64,000 nt of DNA from Rhizoclosmatium globosum (Eukaryota; Chytridiomycota; Chytridiomycetes; Chytridiales; Chytriomycetaceae). A model generated the notes under the pieces. It was not told the origin of the DNA. It worked only from the letters and a program-made list of their open reading frames with translations, and ran no database searches. The stretch spans positions 186,001 through 250,000 of the forward strand of contig MCGO01000019.1 of NCBI GenBank assembly GCA_002104985.1, written 5' to 3'. A program made the position numbers and the translations under genes. This document shows positions 37,097 through 47,623 of the stretch, piece after piece; the first letter of the stretch is position 1, and every line of letters begins with the position of its first letter.

Positions 37097-38363
37097 TCAA
37101 AACATTGCCTTGACAGTCTCTATTATTTTAGGATCGATTGGGACGCGAAAAAGCAGTCCGCTCTGTTCATAAGGCCGGCTGAAAAGTGGACTAGTTATCA
37201 GCAGTAAGAGCATTGTAGCTGTTATGGCGATGAGTTATTTATATGATGGACGTAATAAAGAAGGACTCACCAAACCATCCAGTAAGGACCCCAGCTTGAT
37301 TTTTGCCCCAAGACTTTCCCCATCCCGTACTATTCTGGAGCGCGATTTGTCCCAGCACAAGCAGCCCATGTATGATAAAGAATACAAAATTGGACCCCAA
37401 ACTTAACGCATCCATCATCGTCAAAACCATCACCTCGTGATACACCCCACTAACGAAAAATGTCGCCATTGACGCGATACAAAGCTTTGAAAACTGATGT
37501 TTTGAAGCGGCTTTCCATCATCCCGTTCCTGCTTTCTTGCCGCGTTTCCTTCAAGAGCATTCAAACCGGGAGAAAAACAGTCTTCTTGAAAGAGCTTTGA
37601 AAATGGTTGTTCCATCGATAAGACCAGAATTCACGAAGCGATGTTGAAAAGTAAGGACGAATGAACATGGGAATACACGGAGTCTTGAAAGCGAGCGCGA
37701 CAAACATTGTGTATGGAATCGAAGGCAGTTGGAGGGTTGAGTAGACTAAACAACCAAATGCGAGCTGGTGCATCATTTCTGAAAGATTCCATGGTGCAAT
37801 TATCCAACTGCTTGCCATTTGAGGGTACTTTTCGAGGTATGCACGGGCGAGGATGTACAGGATTACGTGAGCAATGATACGCTTTGATTGGTACCATATT
37901 ATCGAAACTGCTGATTTCACGTGTTCGTATCGATGCATCAGTGGGTTCTTCTTGCCAAAAACGGATGGAAGCATTGGATCCTTGTGAACATAAAATAGAC
38001 GTATTGATTGAAGTTCCATTTACATACAAGTGATCTGAACGATAGTTACTAAAATGCAGAGGAGAGGATAAGACTCAACTGAGGAAGTGCACAGATTTCA
38101 ACGAAACGAAAGTTGAGGTACGTCGCCAAAGAGCCTCGAGCGAGGCCGTCTAACTGAGAGTCTTCTGTTCGAAGGATAATTGCAAGGATGTGTGTCACTG
38201 TGAGACCATAAATGGCCAATATGGTGTGTGATATGGCACACTTCATCAACAGAAAGAACGATATGGGAACCAGCACATAGACTGTAACCTGTCAGATACT
38301 TCAATTGAATGCATGGAAATATATCAGACCGACCAGCATGGCCTCAGAGGATATGTAGATCAT
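37097..38363 (-). CDS. Wax-synthase-like (MBOAT_2) acyltransferase H
   Basis: The probable start ATG at 38363 (MIYISSEAML) is followed by a short intron, then VTVYVLVPISFFLLMKC and more helices. A middle part has HRYEHVKSAVSIIWYQSKR, AYLEKYPQMASSWIIAPWN, then FIRPYFSTSLREFWSYRWN near 37640. FFVSGVYHEVMVLTMMD carries the conserved His near 37440. The C-terminus is TSPLFSRPYEQSGLLF, stopping at 37097. Introns near 37200-37268 and 38280-38330 fit, and frame shifts near 37560 and 38030 remain. It is the most complete-looking of the set after copy E. Family role: ER-membrane acyl transfer to alcohols or sterols. It lies just downstream of the F-box-like array on the same strand. Confidence 0.66.
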
Positions 38364-38415
38364 CTTTCTGTGTTCTTCCTCAAGTTCTTCTCAAAACACA
38401 ATCAAACAAACAACT

Positions 38416-39618
38416 TTATTCCAAGTTAATAATAGAAACTGTAAACATTTTATCCCACTGGTTAAGTTTCACGGCACTCTCCCACTTCTCTTGCTCATTT
38501 GTGATGAGCAAAACTTGCTGCAAACTCGGAATCAATGTCAAAGAATCAAAGAACTCTGTCGTTGCTTTGATTGAGTCAAACATTACAGCTCGTCCGTGGT
38601 CCAATTCGACTGGTAATGTGATAACAATGGTTTGAAGTTGTGACAACGTCTCACAATATGCGGGAACGCGTCGAACAAGCTCTACGAAACGATCGATACT
38701 TGTAGGATGCACGTAACCTGATCCAGAAAGACCAATTGACTCCAACTTGAATGGAACAGCGACAGCGTTTTCATGGTTTTCAACGTTATCAATATCAGTC
38801 AGATATGGCAAATGGAAATCGAATTCTTGATACCAAATATGCTTCAAGCTGGGTGGGCAACGTTGGATGGTGTCCCAGAACTCATGCATGTGGCTTCCTG
38901 ATTTAATCACCAAGCAAGACAGCTCCTTGCACAACGTGAAACTTTCGTTAAAGTATTGATCGGGCTCCGCGACTACCAGTTGTCGAAGTCCCGTAAACGC
39001 TTCATAGCTTGCATCAGTATTAGCATCATCTTCTTCCTCGTCTTCAAAGAAGAAAATGGCCTCAAAATTAATAGCCTGGTAAAGTTCGATTGGCGGCATT
39101 TCATTGCTAGAGTTCTTGATGGCTTGTATGAAGGTGCTTTGAGTTTCTTCCCCAAAGGTTTCTTCATATGCCTCAATGAATGGTTTGATGGGTTTGCATT
39201 TAGATGCGTTTGCAATAATCTCAGTGACCTGAACTGACGAGAAACCAATTGAGGCACCAATACTTTCTTTTACGTAGTCTTTGAGCTGTTGAAGAGTGTC
39301 TAAAGCGGGCCATATTTCGCTTGAAATCTTCATCGTGACAAACAAGTCCGCACGGTTGTCGTGATGGCAGTTGGCGACCAGCGGATATTCGTATGGATTT
39401 AACGTTATTGGAGAAATGCATAACGGAGCCGGGTCGACAGAAACTGATTTAAGGTGGACTCTGCACCTAATAGGAGTTGCAGTGATTGCCTTGTTCCACT
39501 CTCTGCAGACTAGCCTCAATGCGCAATACTCTTTCATCGCATATGATGCTGGGGCATCGTTGAGTAGAGTCCTGAAAATATGCTGGGTTGTCTCAAGTGG
39601 AATCAGTGGGAGAACCAT
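38416..39618 (-). CDS. F-box-like protein, lineage-specific family, member 1
   Basis: Intact frame of 400 residues from ATG 39618. Residues about 5-55 look like an F-box: IPLETTQHIFRTLLNDAP, then a Leu/Arg helix and CREWNKAITATP. Conserved family blocks follow: YEYPLVANCHHD (about 85), a helix with LQQLKDYVKESIGASIGFSS (about 125-145), NASKCKPIKPFIEAYEETFG (about 155-175), a Leu-repeat-like middle, SCLVIKSGSHMHEFW, and C-terminal EFFDSLTLIPSLQQVLL. F-box proteins link substrates to SCF ubiquitin ligases; that role is inferred from the N-terminus only. It is the first of four tandem minus-strand paralogues. The ATG was chosen because the longer frame starts with TTG. Confidence 0.65.
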   Translation of the reverse strand: MVLPLIPLETTQHIFRTLLNDAPASYAMKEYCALRLVCREWNKAITATPIRCRVHLKSVSVDPAPLCISPITLNPYEYPLVANCHHDNRADLFVTMKISSEIWPALDTLQQLKDYVKESIGASIGFSSVQVTEIIANASKCKPIKPFIEAYEETFGEETQSTFIQAIKNSSNEMPPIELYQAINFEAIFFFEDEEEDDANTDASYEAFTGLRQLVVAEPDQYFNESFTLCKELSCLVIKSGSHMHEFWDTIQRCPPSLKHIWYQEFDFHLPYLTDIDNVENHENAVAVPFKLESIGLSGSGYVHPTSIDRFVELVRRVPAYCETLSQLQTIVITLPVELDHGRAVMFDSIKATTEFFDSLTLIPSLQQVLLITNEQEKWESAVKLNQWDKMFTVSIINLE

Positions 39619-39708
39619 TTCAATTTCAACAAAATAATTCAAGAGCTCTATTCGTTATCTATTTTTTAAGAACGCGATTATTCAAAACGTCAGATATATC
39701 CATTCCAT

Positions 39709-40901
39709 CTAATTAACGAGAATCAGAATATTGAACTCTTTGTCCCATTTGTTCAATTTCACATCACTATTCCACTTCTCAGCCTCATTTGTGACAATCA
39801 AAACTTGCTGTAAACTCGGAATCCGTTTCAAAGTATTGAAGAATTCTGTTGTAGATTCAATGGAGTCAAACAGTGTCGTATTGTCATTATCTTCACCCTC
39901 ATTTGGAATTGAAATGACTATAGTTTGTAATTGCGACAAAGTCTTACAATAGGCTGGCACGTGCTGAACTAGCTCCAAGAAACGGTCAATGCTTGTAGGA
40001 TCAACGTATCCAGATCCAGAGAGTCCAATTGATTCAAGATAGTACGGAACTGCAACTTCCTCATGGCTTTCTTCATCATCAATATCTACCAAAAACGGCA
40101 AATGGTAATCAAATTCCTGATACCATATATGCTTTAGGCTTGAAGGACAGCGTTGGATAGTTTCCCAAAACTCGTGCATGTGGCTTCCTGATTTGATTAC
40201 CAAACACGATAACTCCTTACACAAGGTGAAACTATCGTTAAAATAGCGATCAGGCTCGGCGACTACAAGTTGTCGAAGACCCCTAAACGCTTCATAACTT
40301 GGTTCTGTAGCATCCTCTGAGTCTTCTTCTGCATAGAACCAAATAGCTTCAAAAGTGATGGCTTGGTAACGCTCAATGGGTGGCATCTCATTGGCAGGAT
40401 CTCGAATATCTTGTACGAAAGTACGTTGAGTTTCAACTCCAAAGGTTTCTTCGTAGCATTCGACGTATGGTTTGATTGGTTTGCATTTGGACGCATTAGC
40501 GATGACATCTGAGATTTGAACAGAAGTAAACCCAATCGATGTCCCAAGGACTTCTTTCAAATGGTCTTTGAGCTGTTTAAGTGTGTTCAAGGTAGACCAG
40601 ATCTCACGACAACATTGATTGCCACAAACAAGTCCGCATGGGTATCGTGATGGCAGTTTGCGACTAGAGGATATTCATATGGATTCAATGTCATCGGAAT
40701 AATGCATGGCGGATCGGGGTCCACGGAAACTGATTTAATGTGTACTCTGCACCAAATAGGAGTTGCAGTGATTGCCTTGTTCCACTCTCTGCAGACTAGT
40801 CTCAATGCGCAATACTCTTTCATCGTATATGATGCGGGAGCATCTTTGAGAAGAGTCTTGAAAATATGTTGGGTTGTTTCGAGTGGTATGTGTTGGAGCA
40901 T
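39709..40901 (-). CDS. F-box-like protein, member 2, one frameshift
   Basis: Start ATG at 40901 (MLQHIPLETTQHIF). All family blocks are present: F-box-like N-terminus, YEYPLVANCHHD, LKQLKDHLKEVLGTSIGF, NASKCKPIKPYVECYEETFG, SCLVIKSGSHMHEFW and C-terminal EFFNTLKRIPSLQQVLI. The frame breaks once near 40605, after DLFVAIN, where member 1 reads on with a WPALDTLQQLKD segment; one base is missing. It is closest to member 1 and probably a recent tandem duplicate. With the lost base the product would be about 397 residues. Confidence 0.62.
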
Positions 40902-40951
40902 TGTCAACAAATTAAATAAATAACTTTGCGATTTATTCTGTAAAGACAACT

Positions 40952-41698
40952 CTAAAACCTGCATTCCATGCATCCATTACGGCTGCAGCACTGAACAGAC
41001 TTTTGTCGCCAATCCTGTCCATTAGAACTAGGAATCATCTTCAGTGTATTCGATATTGTAGATACTAATGAATCAAATGCATCACTAAATCCGATCCTCT
41101 TGCTCAAAAGAAATAACAATCGTCTTAAGATCAGACAATGTCTCTCGATATTCTGGAACTTTGAGAAGGAGGTGAAGAAAAGTCTCCAAACTGATCTCTC
41201 CAGAAACACCAGTTACGTAAAGGCCAATTGATTCTAGTTTAAAAGGAACCACAACTTCGTCGTCAATATTGTAACGCGAATGCTGAAGGTGATCAGAGCT
41301 ATTTTCCAGAAATGTTTCAAAGTTGGTGGGTAACGTGGAAGAGATTCCCACTAGTTGTCAGGAGACTCAATCACCAAACACTCCAACTCCTTGCATCTGC
41401 TGAAGTTCTTACTGTAAAACACTGACAACGAATAGCCGAAAATTAACTGTCGGAGATGAATGAACTCGCCGTATGGTGCATCAATAGAATCCTCATCGAT
41501 AACTTCGTGAATTCGGATGGCTTTGTAGAGGCCCATAGGCGGATCGTAGATCAGTCTCAAAGCCCGGTACTCGACAAGGTTGTACGATACGGGACAATCA
41601 TTCGAGCTGTGCTGTTTCCCGAGGTAGTGCTTTGAGAGCCATTCAGGAAAAGAGATACTCTGTTCAACCTTTATTTGATATTGCAATGTTGCAAACAC
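40952..41698 (-). pseudogene. F-box-like protein, member 3, internally deleted remnant
   Basis: It has the end of the F-box-like region (DCPVSYNLVEYRALRLI) joined directly to DPPMGLYKAIRIHE. In members 1, 2 and 4 about 120 residues separate these points, including the YEYPLVANCHHD and CKPIKP blocks. The next part (HLRQLIFGYSLSVFY..CKELECLVI) is family-like. The C-terminal part, in another frame, keeps LESIGLYVTGVSGEISLETFL. There is no ATG in the leading frame. The deletion plus frame changes make this a pseudogene. It overlaps the stop of member 4 by one base. Confidence 0.65.
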
Positions 41699-42849
41699 TA
41701 CTCGATTATAATACGAAATCCCTTTCCCCAGTCACTGGATTGTACCAATCGTCTCAATTTCGCCTTATCACCCACTTCCACCAGTACAAATCGCCTCAAA
41801 TTAGATATCTCATGAAAGGTGTCAAAAAATTCTGTCATAGCAGTCGTGGTAACAAGGGAAGGATACGGATGGTCATTTTGGAATGAGATGACAATGGTTT
41901 CAAGCTCTGACATATTCTCGCGAAACACCGGGTCCATTCTAACAAGATGCATGAAATGATCCACCGCAGGTAGGTCAACTTGCGCAAAAGCAGAAAGCTG
42001 AATCGATTTCAACTTGAACTTGAAAGGTACTGGATCACCTCGGCTCCATCTTTGATTGCAGTAATCAAACTCTCGAAACCAGACATGTTTTAAGCTTGGT
42101 TGAAAGTCAGTAACTGCATCCCAGAATCCGCTCATAAAACCAAGTACCAGACACGATAACTCGTTTAGGGATGTAAAGTCAAGAAAATAACGGTCTGGTA
42201 CCGGTATGAGAAGTTGTCGAAGGCCCACAAACTCCTGATAAAAGGTTTCGGCTTCATCCATTTCCAAATATTCCGGGGCGCAAAAGTCGATTGCACGGTA
42301 GAGATGTATTGGCGGTGTTCCATACTTTGAGTGCTTTAAGTCAAGCAGAAACGTCTTTCCAATTGTTGCGTCGATGTCTTCGTCCAAGAAGGTGTCTTCA
42401 TAAGTGTCAATATATGGTTTGATTGGTTTGCACTTGGACGCATTTACAATAACATCTGTGATATTAACGGAAGAGAAACCGACTGAAGCTCCAATTAATC
42501 CTTTAAGATAGTCTTTCAGTTGTTGAAGAGTGGTGAAAGTGAGCCACAGTTGGAAAGGGATGTCCAATTTGACGAAAGCGTCTGCGTAGGTATCGTGATG
42601 GCAGTTGGCGACAAGAGGATACTCATAAGGACTCAAAGTCATCGGTTTGATAACCAATGGTTCAGGATTGGAGTTAACTGATCGAATAAGTACTCTGCAT
42701 TTCAATGGCGTTGAGGTAAGAGCTCTGTTCCACTGCCGATCAATCAAACGAAGCTTCAGGATCTCTTTGACAGTTGTGTAGACTGGGGCATCGTGAAGAA
42801 GGCATCTGACAATCTGCTGTGTGATTTCGGCTGGGAATTGATAAGCCAT
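41698..42849 (-). CDS. F-box-like protein, member 4
   Basis: Intact frame of 383 residues from ATG 42849 (MAYQFPAEITQQIVRCLLHDAP). The family blocks are clear: RLIDRQWNRALTSTP, YEYPLVANCHHDTYADAFV, LQQLKDYLKGLIGASVGFSS, NASKCKPIKPYIDTYEDTF, PPIHLYRAIDF, LNELSCLVLGF, and C-terminal EFFDTFHEISNLRRFVLVE. It is more diverged than members 1 and 2. F-box-type role is inferred from the N-terminus; no named repeat domain fits the C-terminal two-thirds. Upstream lies about 400 bp without a gene. Confidence 0.62.
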   Translation of the reverse strand: MAYQFPAEITQQIVRCLLHDAPVYTTVKEILKLRLIDRQWNRALTSTPLKCRVLIRSVNSNPEPLVIKPMTLSPYEYPLVANCHHDTYADAFVKLDIPFQLWLTFTTLQQLKDYLKGLIGASVGFSSVNITDVIVNASKCKPIKPYIDTYEDTFLDEDIDATIGKTFLLDLKHSKYGTPPIHLYRAIDFCAPEYLEMDEAETFYQEFVGLRQLLIPVPDRYFLDFTSLNELSCLVLGFMSGFWDAVTDFQPSLKHVWFREFDYCNQRWSRGDPVPFKFKLKSIQLSAFAQVDLPAVDHFMHLVRMDPVFRENMSELETIVISFQNDHPYPSLVTTTAMTEFFDTFHEISNLRRFVLVEVGDKAKLRRLVQSSDWGKGFRIIIE

Positions 42850-43250
42850 CCTATTTGACACCAATTGAGCACCACCTCAGACTCAATTCGAGAAAGAAAG
42901 TGAGAAAAAAGGGAAGAAGGGACTCAACTGCCGCCTTTTCTCCCGAACTGCCCACCAAACCCGAAAAATTGGCACATGTATGAGTAAGATATTTTAGTCC
43001 GAACTGCCAAGCGATACCTCCATCGAATGGACAGATCCTCTGAGACCCAATTCGAGAAGACCAGGTTGGAAACGAGCCTAATTTGGCGTTTGATTGAATA
43101 ATTAAAATTATTGGGTTTCTTCATGGTATCATGACTTCATCATTTCTCCGATTATCACTAGAAATACCTTCAAATCTTCTTGTAAATTCTTTTAAAGTTG
43201 ACGCATTGTCTAATTTATTGCTTATGATTCCCATAAATTGAAAGTGAATG
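42850..43250. other. Intergenic region upstream of F-box-like member 4
   Basis: Between the start of member 4 and the stop of permease 4, both minus strand. It contains two short related segments: CCCAATTCGAGAA near 43050 resembles CTCAATTCGAGAA near 42884, each close to a CCGAACTGCC-type word. This suggests a small local duplication. No gene or RNA seen. Confidence 0.35.
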
Positions 43251-45292
43251 TCACCGACCACCCTTCAATTTCCCAATCAACCGCGTAAACAACCCTTGCT
43301 TTTTCCCTTGAGTTTCTCCCTCTGCCTCAACATACCGTCCCGTCTCGAAATCCATTTCCATCAACGGAACAAGCGCGAACCCACTCAAGACGTTTCCCTT
43401 CTTATAGCCATCCCAAACACCCTTCCCCAAGAACCACAAGATCGTAAGCGGCACTCCGGCATACAACCAAGACTGCGCAATAAACCAGTTCTGGTCGAAC
43501 GTCGTAACATTATAAAACGACCCAAATACCAAAAACACTGAAACAACAAGACCCATCACTAACGACAGATAATCCGCGTACGGATAAAACGGCGCGACGT
43601 ATGGTAAATCCGCGAGCTTGTACCCCTGAGCAAGGAAACCGGCACGGAATCGGAGATGCGTGTATGACATTATAAGCCAGTTGATTTCGATTGCGAGGGC
43701 GATCAAGTTTGACAGGAAGTTGAAAACGTCTTGTGGAGAGAGGAGGTACCCCCCAATAATTGCGATAACGCCAAAGAGGATGGAGAGCGCGACGGAGGCG
43801 ACGGGAACGCCGCGGGAGTCGACTCTTCCGAGGAACTTTGGGGCAGAGTTTTCTTCAGCGAGGCGGGTTAATGTTCTGGAGCAGGCGTAGATGGAGGAGT
43901 TCGCGGCGGAGAGGGTTGCGAGGATGATTACTGCGTTCATGATGTGTTCGGCGGCTTTGATTCCGAAGGAGTTGTAGACGTAAACGAAGGGGGATTGCGA
44001 GATTCCGGCGGGGTTGTTTGGGTCTAGGACTTCATTGTCGGGGGAGAGGAGGAGTCCGATCATGAGAATTGAACCAAGGTAGAATAGGAGAATTCTGGAG
44101 ATTGCGAGGTTTCAAAATGGTGTTAGATTATGAGAGAAGAGAGGAGAAGTATTGACGACGCACCGAATGAAAGTTCCATTGATTGCCTTTGGAATTGAAA
44201 CTCGAGGGTTCTCAGCTTCCGATGCTGTCAATCCAATCAACTCAGTTCCTCCAAAACTGAAAAACGCAGTTGTCATTGCAGACGCAATATTGTTGAATCG
44301 AGTCAACGAATCGTCACCGACAAGAGCTGGAGACCAATTGACGAACCACAATGGACCAGTGGATTGTCCCACACCGAACCACATGAGAAGTGAAATGAAG
44401 AGGAAAATCACAATCGCAATGACCTTGATGAGTGAAAGTGCAAATTCGGTTTCTCCAAAGGAAGAAACGCCGAGCAAATTGACGGATGCAACAGGAACAA
44501 GGTAGATCGCAGTCCATGCCCACTGATATTAATTGAGTCAATAAAGTAAAGGCTGATATAGGAGATAATGCTTTGTCATCTGAAGAAACACTCACGGAAG
44601 GAATAGCAGTGGTCCAAAACGCCATGAACGAACTAATCGCCGACAACTTTATAAAATAAATAAGTAAAGACTAGTTTTGATAACGAGATACGTACTTCAG
44701 CAGGAACTCCAAGAACCCACGAGAGCCAATAATTCCAACCAGAGGCAAATCCAAACGCAGGGTTCACAAATCGAGCTGGCATATGCGAGAAAGCTCCTTC
44801 CATAGGCAAAAAGGCTGCCATTTCTCCGATAGCGGATGAGACGAAAAAGACTTGGAAACCGGCGATGACGAAACAAATGAGAGCGCCGAGGGGTCCAGCT
44901 GTGTAGATTGCGGATCCCTGTTGGTGTCAAGAGATGGCGAAGAATGTGGTTGTAAGTGATAGGTGGTTAGGTGATGGGGTGATAGGGTGATAAGTGATAG
45001 GTCGGCTTGGGAGAAGCGAAAGGGAGCATAAAATAGGAAAAGAGCAGTTACTCACGGACTTGAGTAAGAGACCAGTTCCGATAGTTCCTCCAATTGCAAT
45101 CATTTCCTGTGAGATGAATAGAATCAGTTGACAGTTGACATCGTCTTGAACAAACAGTACCAAATGTCTCGCTTTCAGTTTTCGGTGCAGCTTTCCTTCT
45201 GGTTGGGTATGCATCACTGGATCACCTTTTGCTGTTGTAGAAGCAACATTGGACGCACTGGTGGCAGTGAAGTCTGAAGGTTGGGATGACAT
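43251..45292 (-). CDS. Amino-acid permease (YAT/GAP1-like), copy 4
   Basis: Six exons: 45292-45161, 45106-45056, 44917-44696, 44646-44596, 44522-44164 and 44094-43251. Introns are 54, 138, 49, 73 and 69 nt. The sum is 1659 nt, 552 residues, and all phases fit. The core begins LHRKLKARHLEMIAIGGTI and GTGLLLKSGSAI, with a TEFALSLIKVIAIVIF helix and ASEAENPRVSIPKAI. About twelve membrane helices are seen. It differs from the 11-17 kb tandem copies in exon number, in ASEAENPR for GEAANPR and in its C-terminal tail, so it is an older relative rather than part of that tandem. Family role: plasma-membrane amino-acid uptake. One AGATAA lies about 65 bp upstream of the start. Confidence 0.92.
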
Positions 45293-45556
45293 TTTTGGCA
45301 GCAGAAAAGGGAACGGTGATGGGCGCTTCCTGCTCCGCTTTTTGTTTTTTCTTCGCAGATAACAGAAATGGGAGTGATATCATATTGAAATTTTCCGAGG
45401 TGGCGTCACCATCTACACCTTGCTTCGTTATGGACGTTGATGTTATGTGTTGCAGATTACTAATGCATGTTGCATACTTATAGAGATGATGTGAGATTTA
45501 AACGTATGGATTTATATTGAATATAACATTATCTTGTGTTGAATCTTTGCTTTGTG

Positions 45557-45592
<36 letters not shown>

Positions 45593-45735
45593 TGTCTGCG
45601 AATGTGTTTGATGAAAGAAACATTTTCGATGCTTCCAATGAAACCAACTTCAGTGATTTATTCATAATGTACCAGTTAAAACTTTGAAGGAATCGTTTCT
45701 ATCGCTCTTGGTTTTTATTCTGAGTTTGTCCGAAA
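45293..45735. other. Divergent intergenic region with a TG microsatellite
   Basis: About 440 bp between divergent starts of permease 4 (-) and the disordered protein (+). It contains the (TG)15 tract listed separately and one AGATAA site near 45357. Both promoters must lie here. No gene seen. Confidence 0.45.
45561..45590. repeat. (TG)15 microsatellite
   Basis: Thirty uninterrupted bases of TG followed by TCTGTCTG. Likely length-polymorphic; may form Z-DNA. Lies in the divergent promoter region of permease 4 and the next gene. Confidence 0.95.
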
Positions 45736-47623
45736 ATGGCACCGCGCACACGCAGAAAAGCATCAACCGTAGCCGATGAAACAGTGCTAGCCAAAGTCGT
45801 GGCGGCTCTAGTTGAAACTGTCGAAGAAGCATTAGCAGCACCGGCAGTAGAGCCCGAAGCCGAGACAGCAGCACCGCGGGTTAGACAGTTAAAACAAAGC
45901 ACCCACGCACCACCACTAAACCTACTCGTCACTCTAGTCCACCCGCCGTACTACTGCTGCCTCTGCTGCCACCAGTACTACTACCACCACTACCACTACC
46001 ACAGCCACCAGCGAAACAAGTCCAACCAAACTCGTCCCAGTTGCAAAGGGCTGGTTCGTCGAAGTGCCCGTGTCGCTCAAAGACCGCCGCGCCGCATTCG
46101 AAGCCGCCACCGCAACGACCACCACCGTGAACGAAAGGCAAAGCGCGCCGCCAATGACGCCCGCTCGAAAAGCTGCAGTCGCTACAAAACGCGTCAATTC
46201 GGAACTTGCAAAACTTGACCCGAAAAACACAAAAGTTGGAAGGAACGCGAACGCGGCGTTTCCTCAGACTCGCGGCGTTGCGGCAAAGAGAGGCTTCTTT
46301 GAAGCCGCGCAGCAGAGTGGTGGTGGTGGCGGTAGTGGCAGTCTGGTGCATGTGTCAACGCCGGGACTGAAGGAGGCTCAGCGTGTGCGCAGAGTGACGG
46401 GGGCTCTTGCAAAGAAGGATGTACTTGAAGCAGCTCTCTTTGGTCAGATGCGCCAGCAGAAGATGGCGAGTGAAGAAAAGGAAAAGAACGTCACCAAGGA
46501 ATTCAAGGCCCAGGCTCTTTCCACTGCTTCAACTTCTTCCTCGTCGCGCGTCAAGAGCTCTATTGCATCCATTGAAACAAGTCACTCAATGGAACCTGTC
46601 CCTGCTCTTGATTTGCCACCAGTTGAAAATGTTGTTGCTGTCGCGTCCCCAAAAACAGGAAGTAGACGACGCGCATCTACTAGAGTTGAGCCTGCCGTTC
46701 AAGAAGTAGAATCAACCACGAGTCAACCAAAAGAAGATGCTGCTCCGGCTATTTCATTGTCCAACGAAACCTCCAGCCAACCAATGACTCTTCCGCCACC
46801 CACTCCAGGCTCTCCCACCTCCTTCAACTTTACATTTGTGAAGAAACCAACTATTCCATCTGTATCCCGCCTCTCAACAAGCTCCAACGCAGCAGCAAAG
46901 GCTTGTAACAGTCCCCTCAAAAACTCCCGCACCCTCGTGATTGAAGAAGAACAAGAAGAAAGTGAATACGAAGAAGATGATTCTAAAGCTGCCGCTCCAC
47001 TTCCACCACGGGAATCTCCGCGTCGTTCTACTCCTAATACTGCAACAACTGTTGTGGCACCCCAACCAGTCACAACAGTTCCTACTACCTCCAAAACCCC
47101 TCTCAAACAAGTCAAACAATATGACATGAAAGCTCTTCTCAACCATACACCACAATTCCACTTTTCTGCGACTGCCGCGACTCCTCCTGCCGCTGAACCC
47201 GTTGCAGGCGGGAAACGCCGTCGTGGTGCAGTTGCCACTGTGTCCTCTGTCGAGGCCCCTACAGCTGCCCCCGACACACCTGGACAGACTCAAGGGGGTC
47301 TTCGAAAACGGATGCGTGTTTCGGAGCCTGATGTTGAGGTTGGTGACTTTGATAACGAGGAACGGGATGTGGAGGAGTGGAGTGAGGCGAGTTCAGCTGT
47401 TGACGTAAAGGAACGCGTCAAGTTTGTGAGACGGGGTCAAAATGAAAAGGTAAAGAAGCAACGCACCAAGAATTATGTTCCTGTTGGCAAGGATGAACAA
47501 GAGGAGGAAGAGGAGGATGATGGAGTCTTGGATGATTTGATTGTGGAAGAGGAGGACGTTGCAGGAAGTTGGATATTTCAAGGGTTCAAGAAGGTTGGTA
47601 GAGCTATTGGGATTCTTGGTTGA
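45736..47623 (+). CDS. Unknown Ser/Thr/Pro-rich, acidic and basic disordered protein
   Basis: The N-terminus MAPRTRRKASTVADE is basic then Ala/Glu-rich. A change of frame occurs near 45880-45940 in a run of CCA/ACC triplets. The second frame (from about 45936 to 47623) begins with a Thr run, then AKGWFVEVPVSLKDRRAAFE and TPARKAAVATKRVNSELAKL, a Gly run, helical segments and a long Ser/Thr/Pro part. It continues with an acidic run (EEEQEESEYEEDD), KRRRGAV, a further acidic part and C-terminal GSWIFQGFKKVGRAIGIL. The charge pattern suggests a nuclear scaffold or chromatin-associated protein, an inference only. No known domain is recognised. The frame change may be an intron or a lost base in the repeat. 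Confidence 0.6.

Noticed and set aside
18710..38363. Secondary-metabolite cluster built around the wax synthases
   Set aside because: No polyketide synthase, NRPS, terpene cyclase or P450 is present; the genes form a tandem family, not a pathway.
45900..46020. Cys/His-rich segment in the disordered protein
   Set aside because: It is an out-of-frame reading of an ACC/CTA triplet repeat; the Thr-run frame joins the conserved downstream protein.
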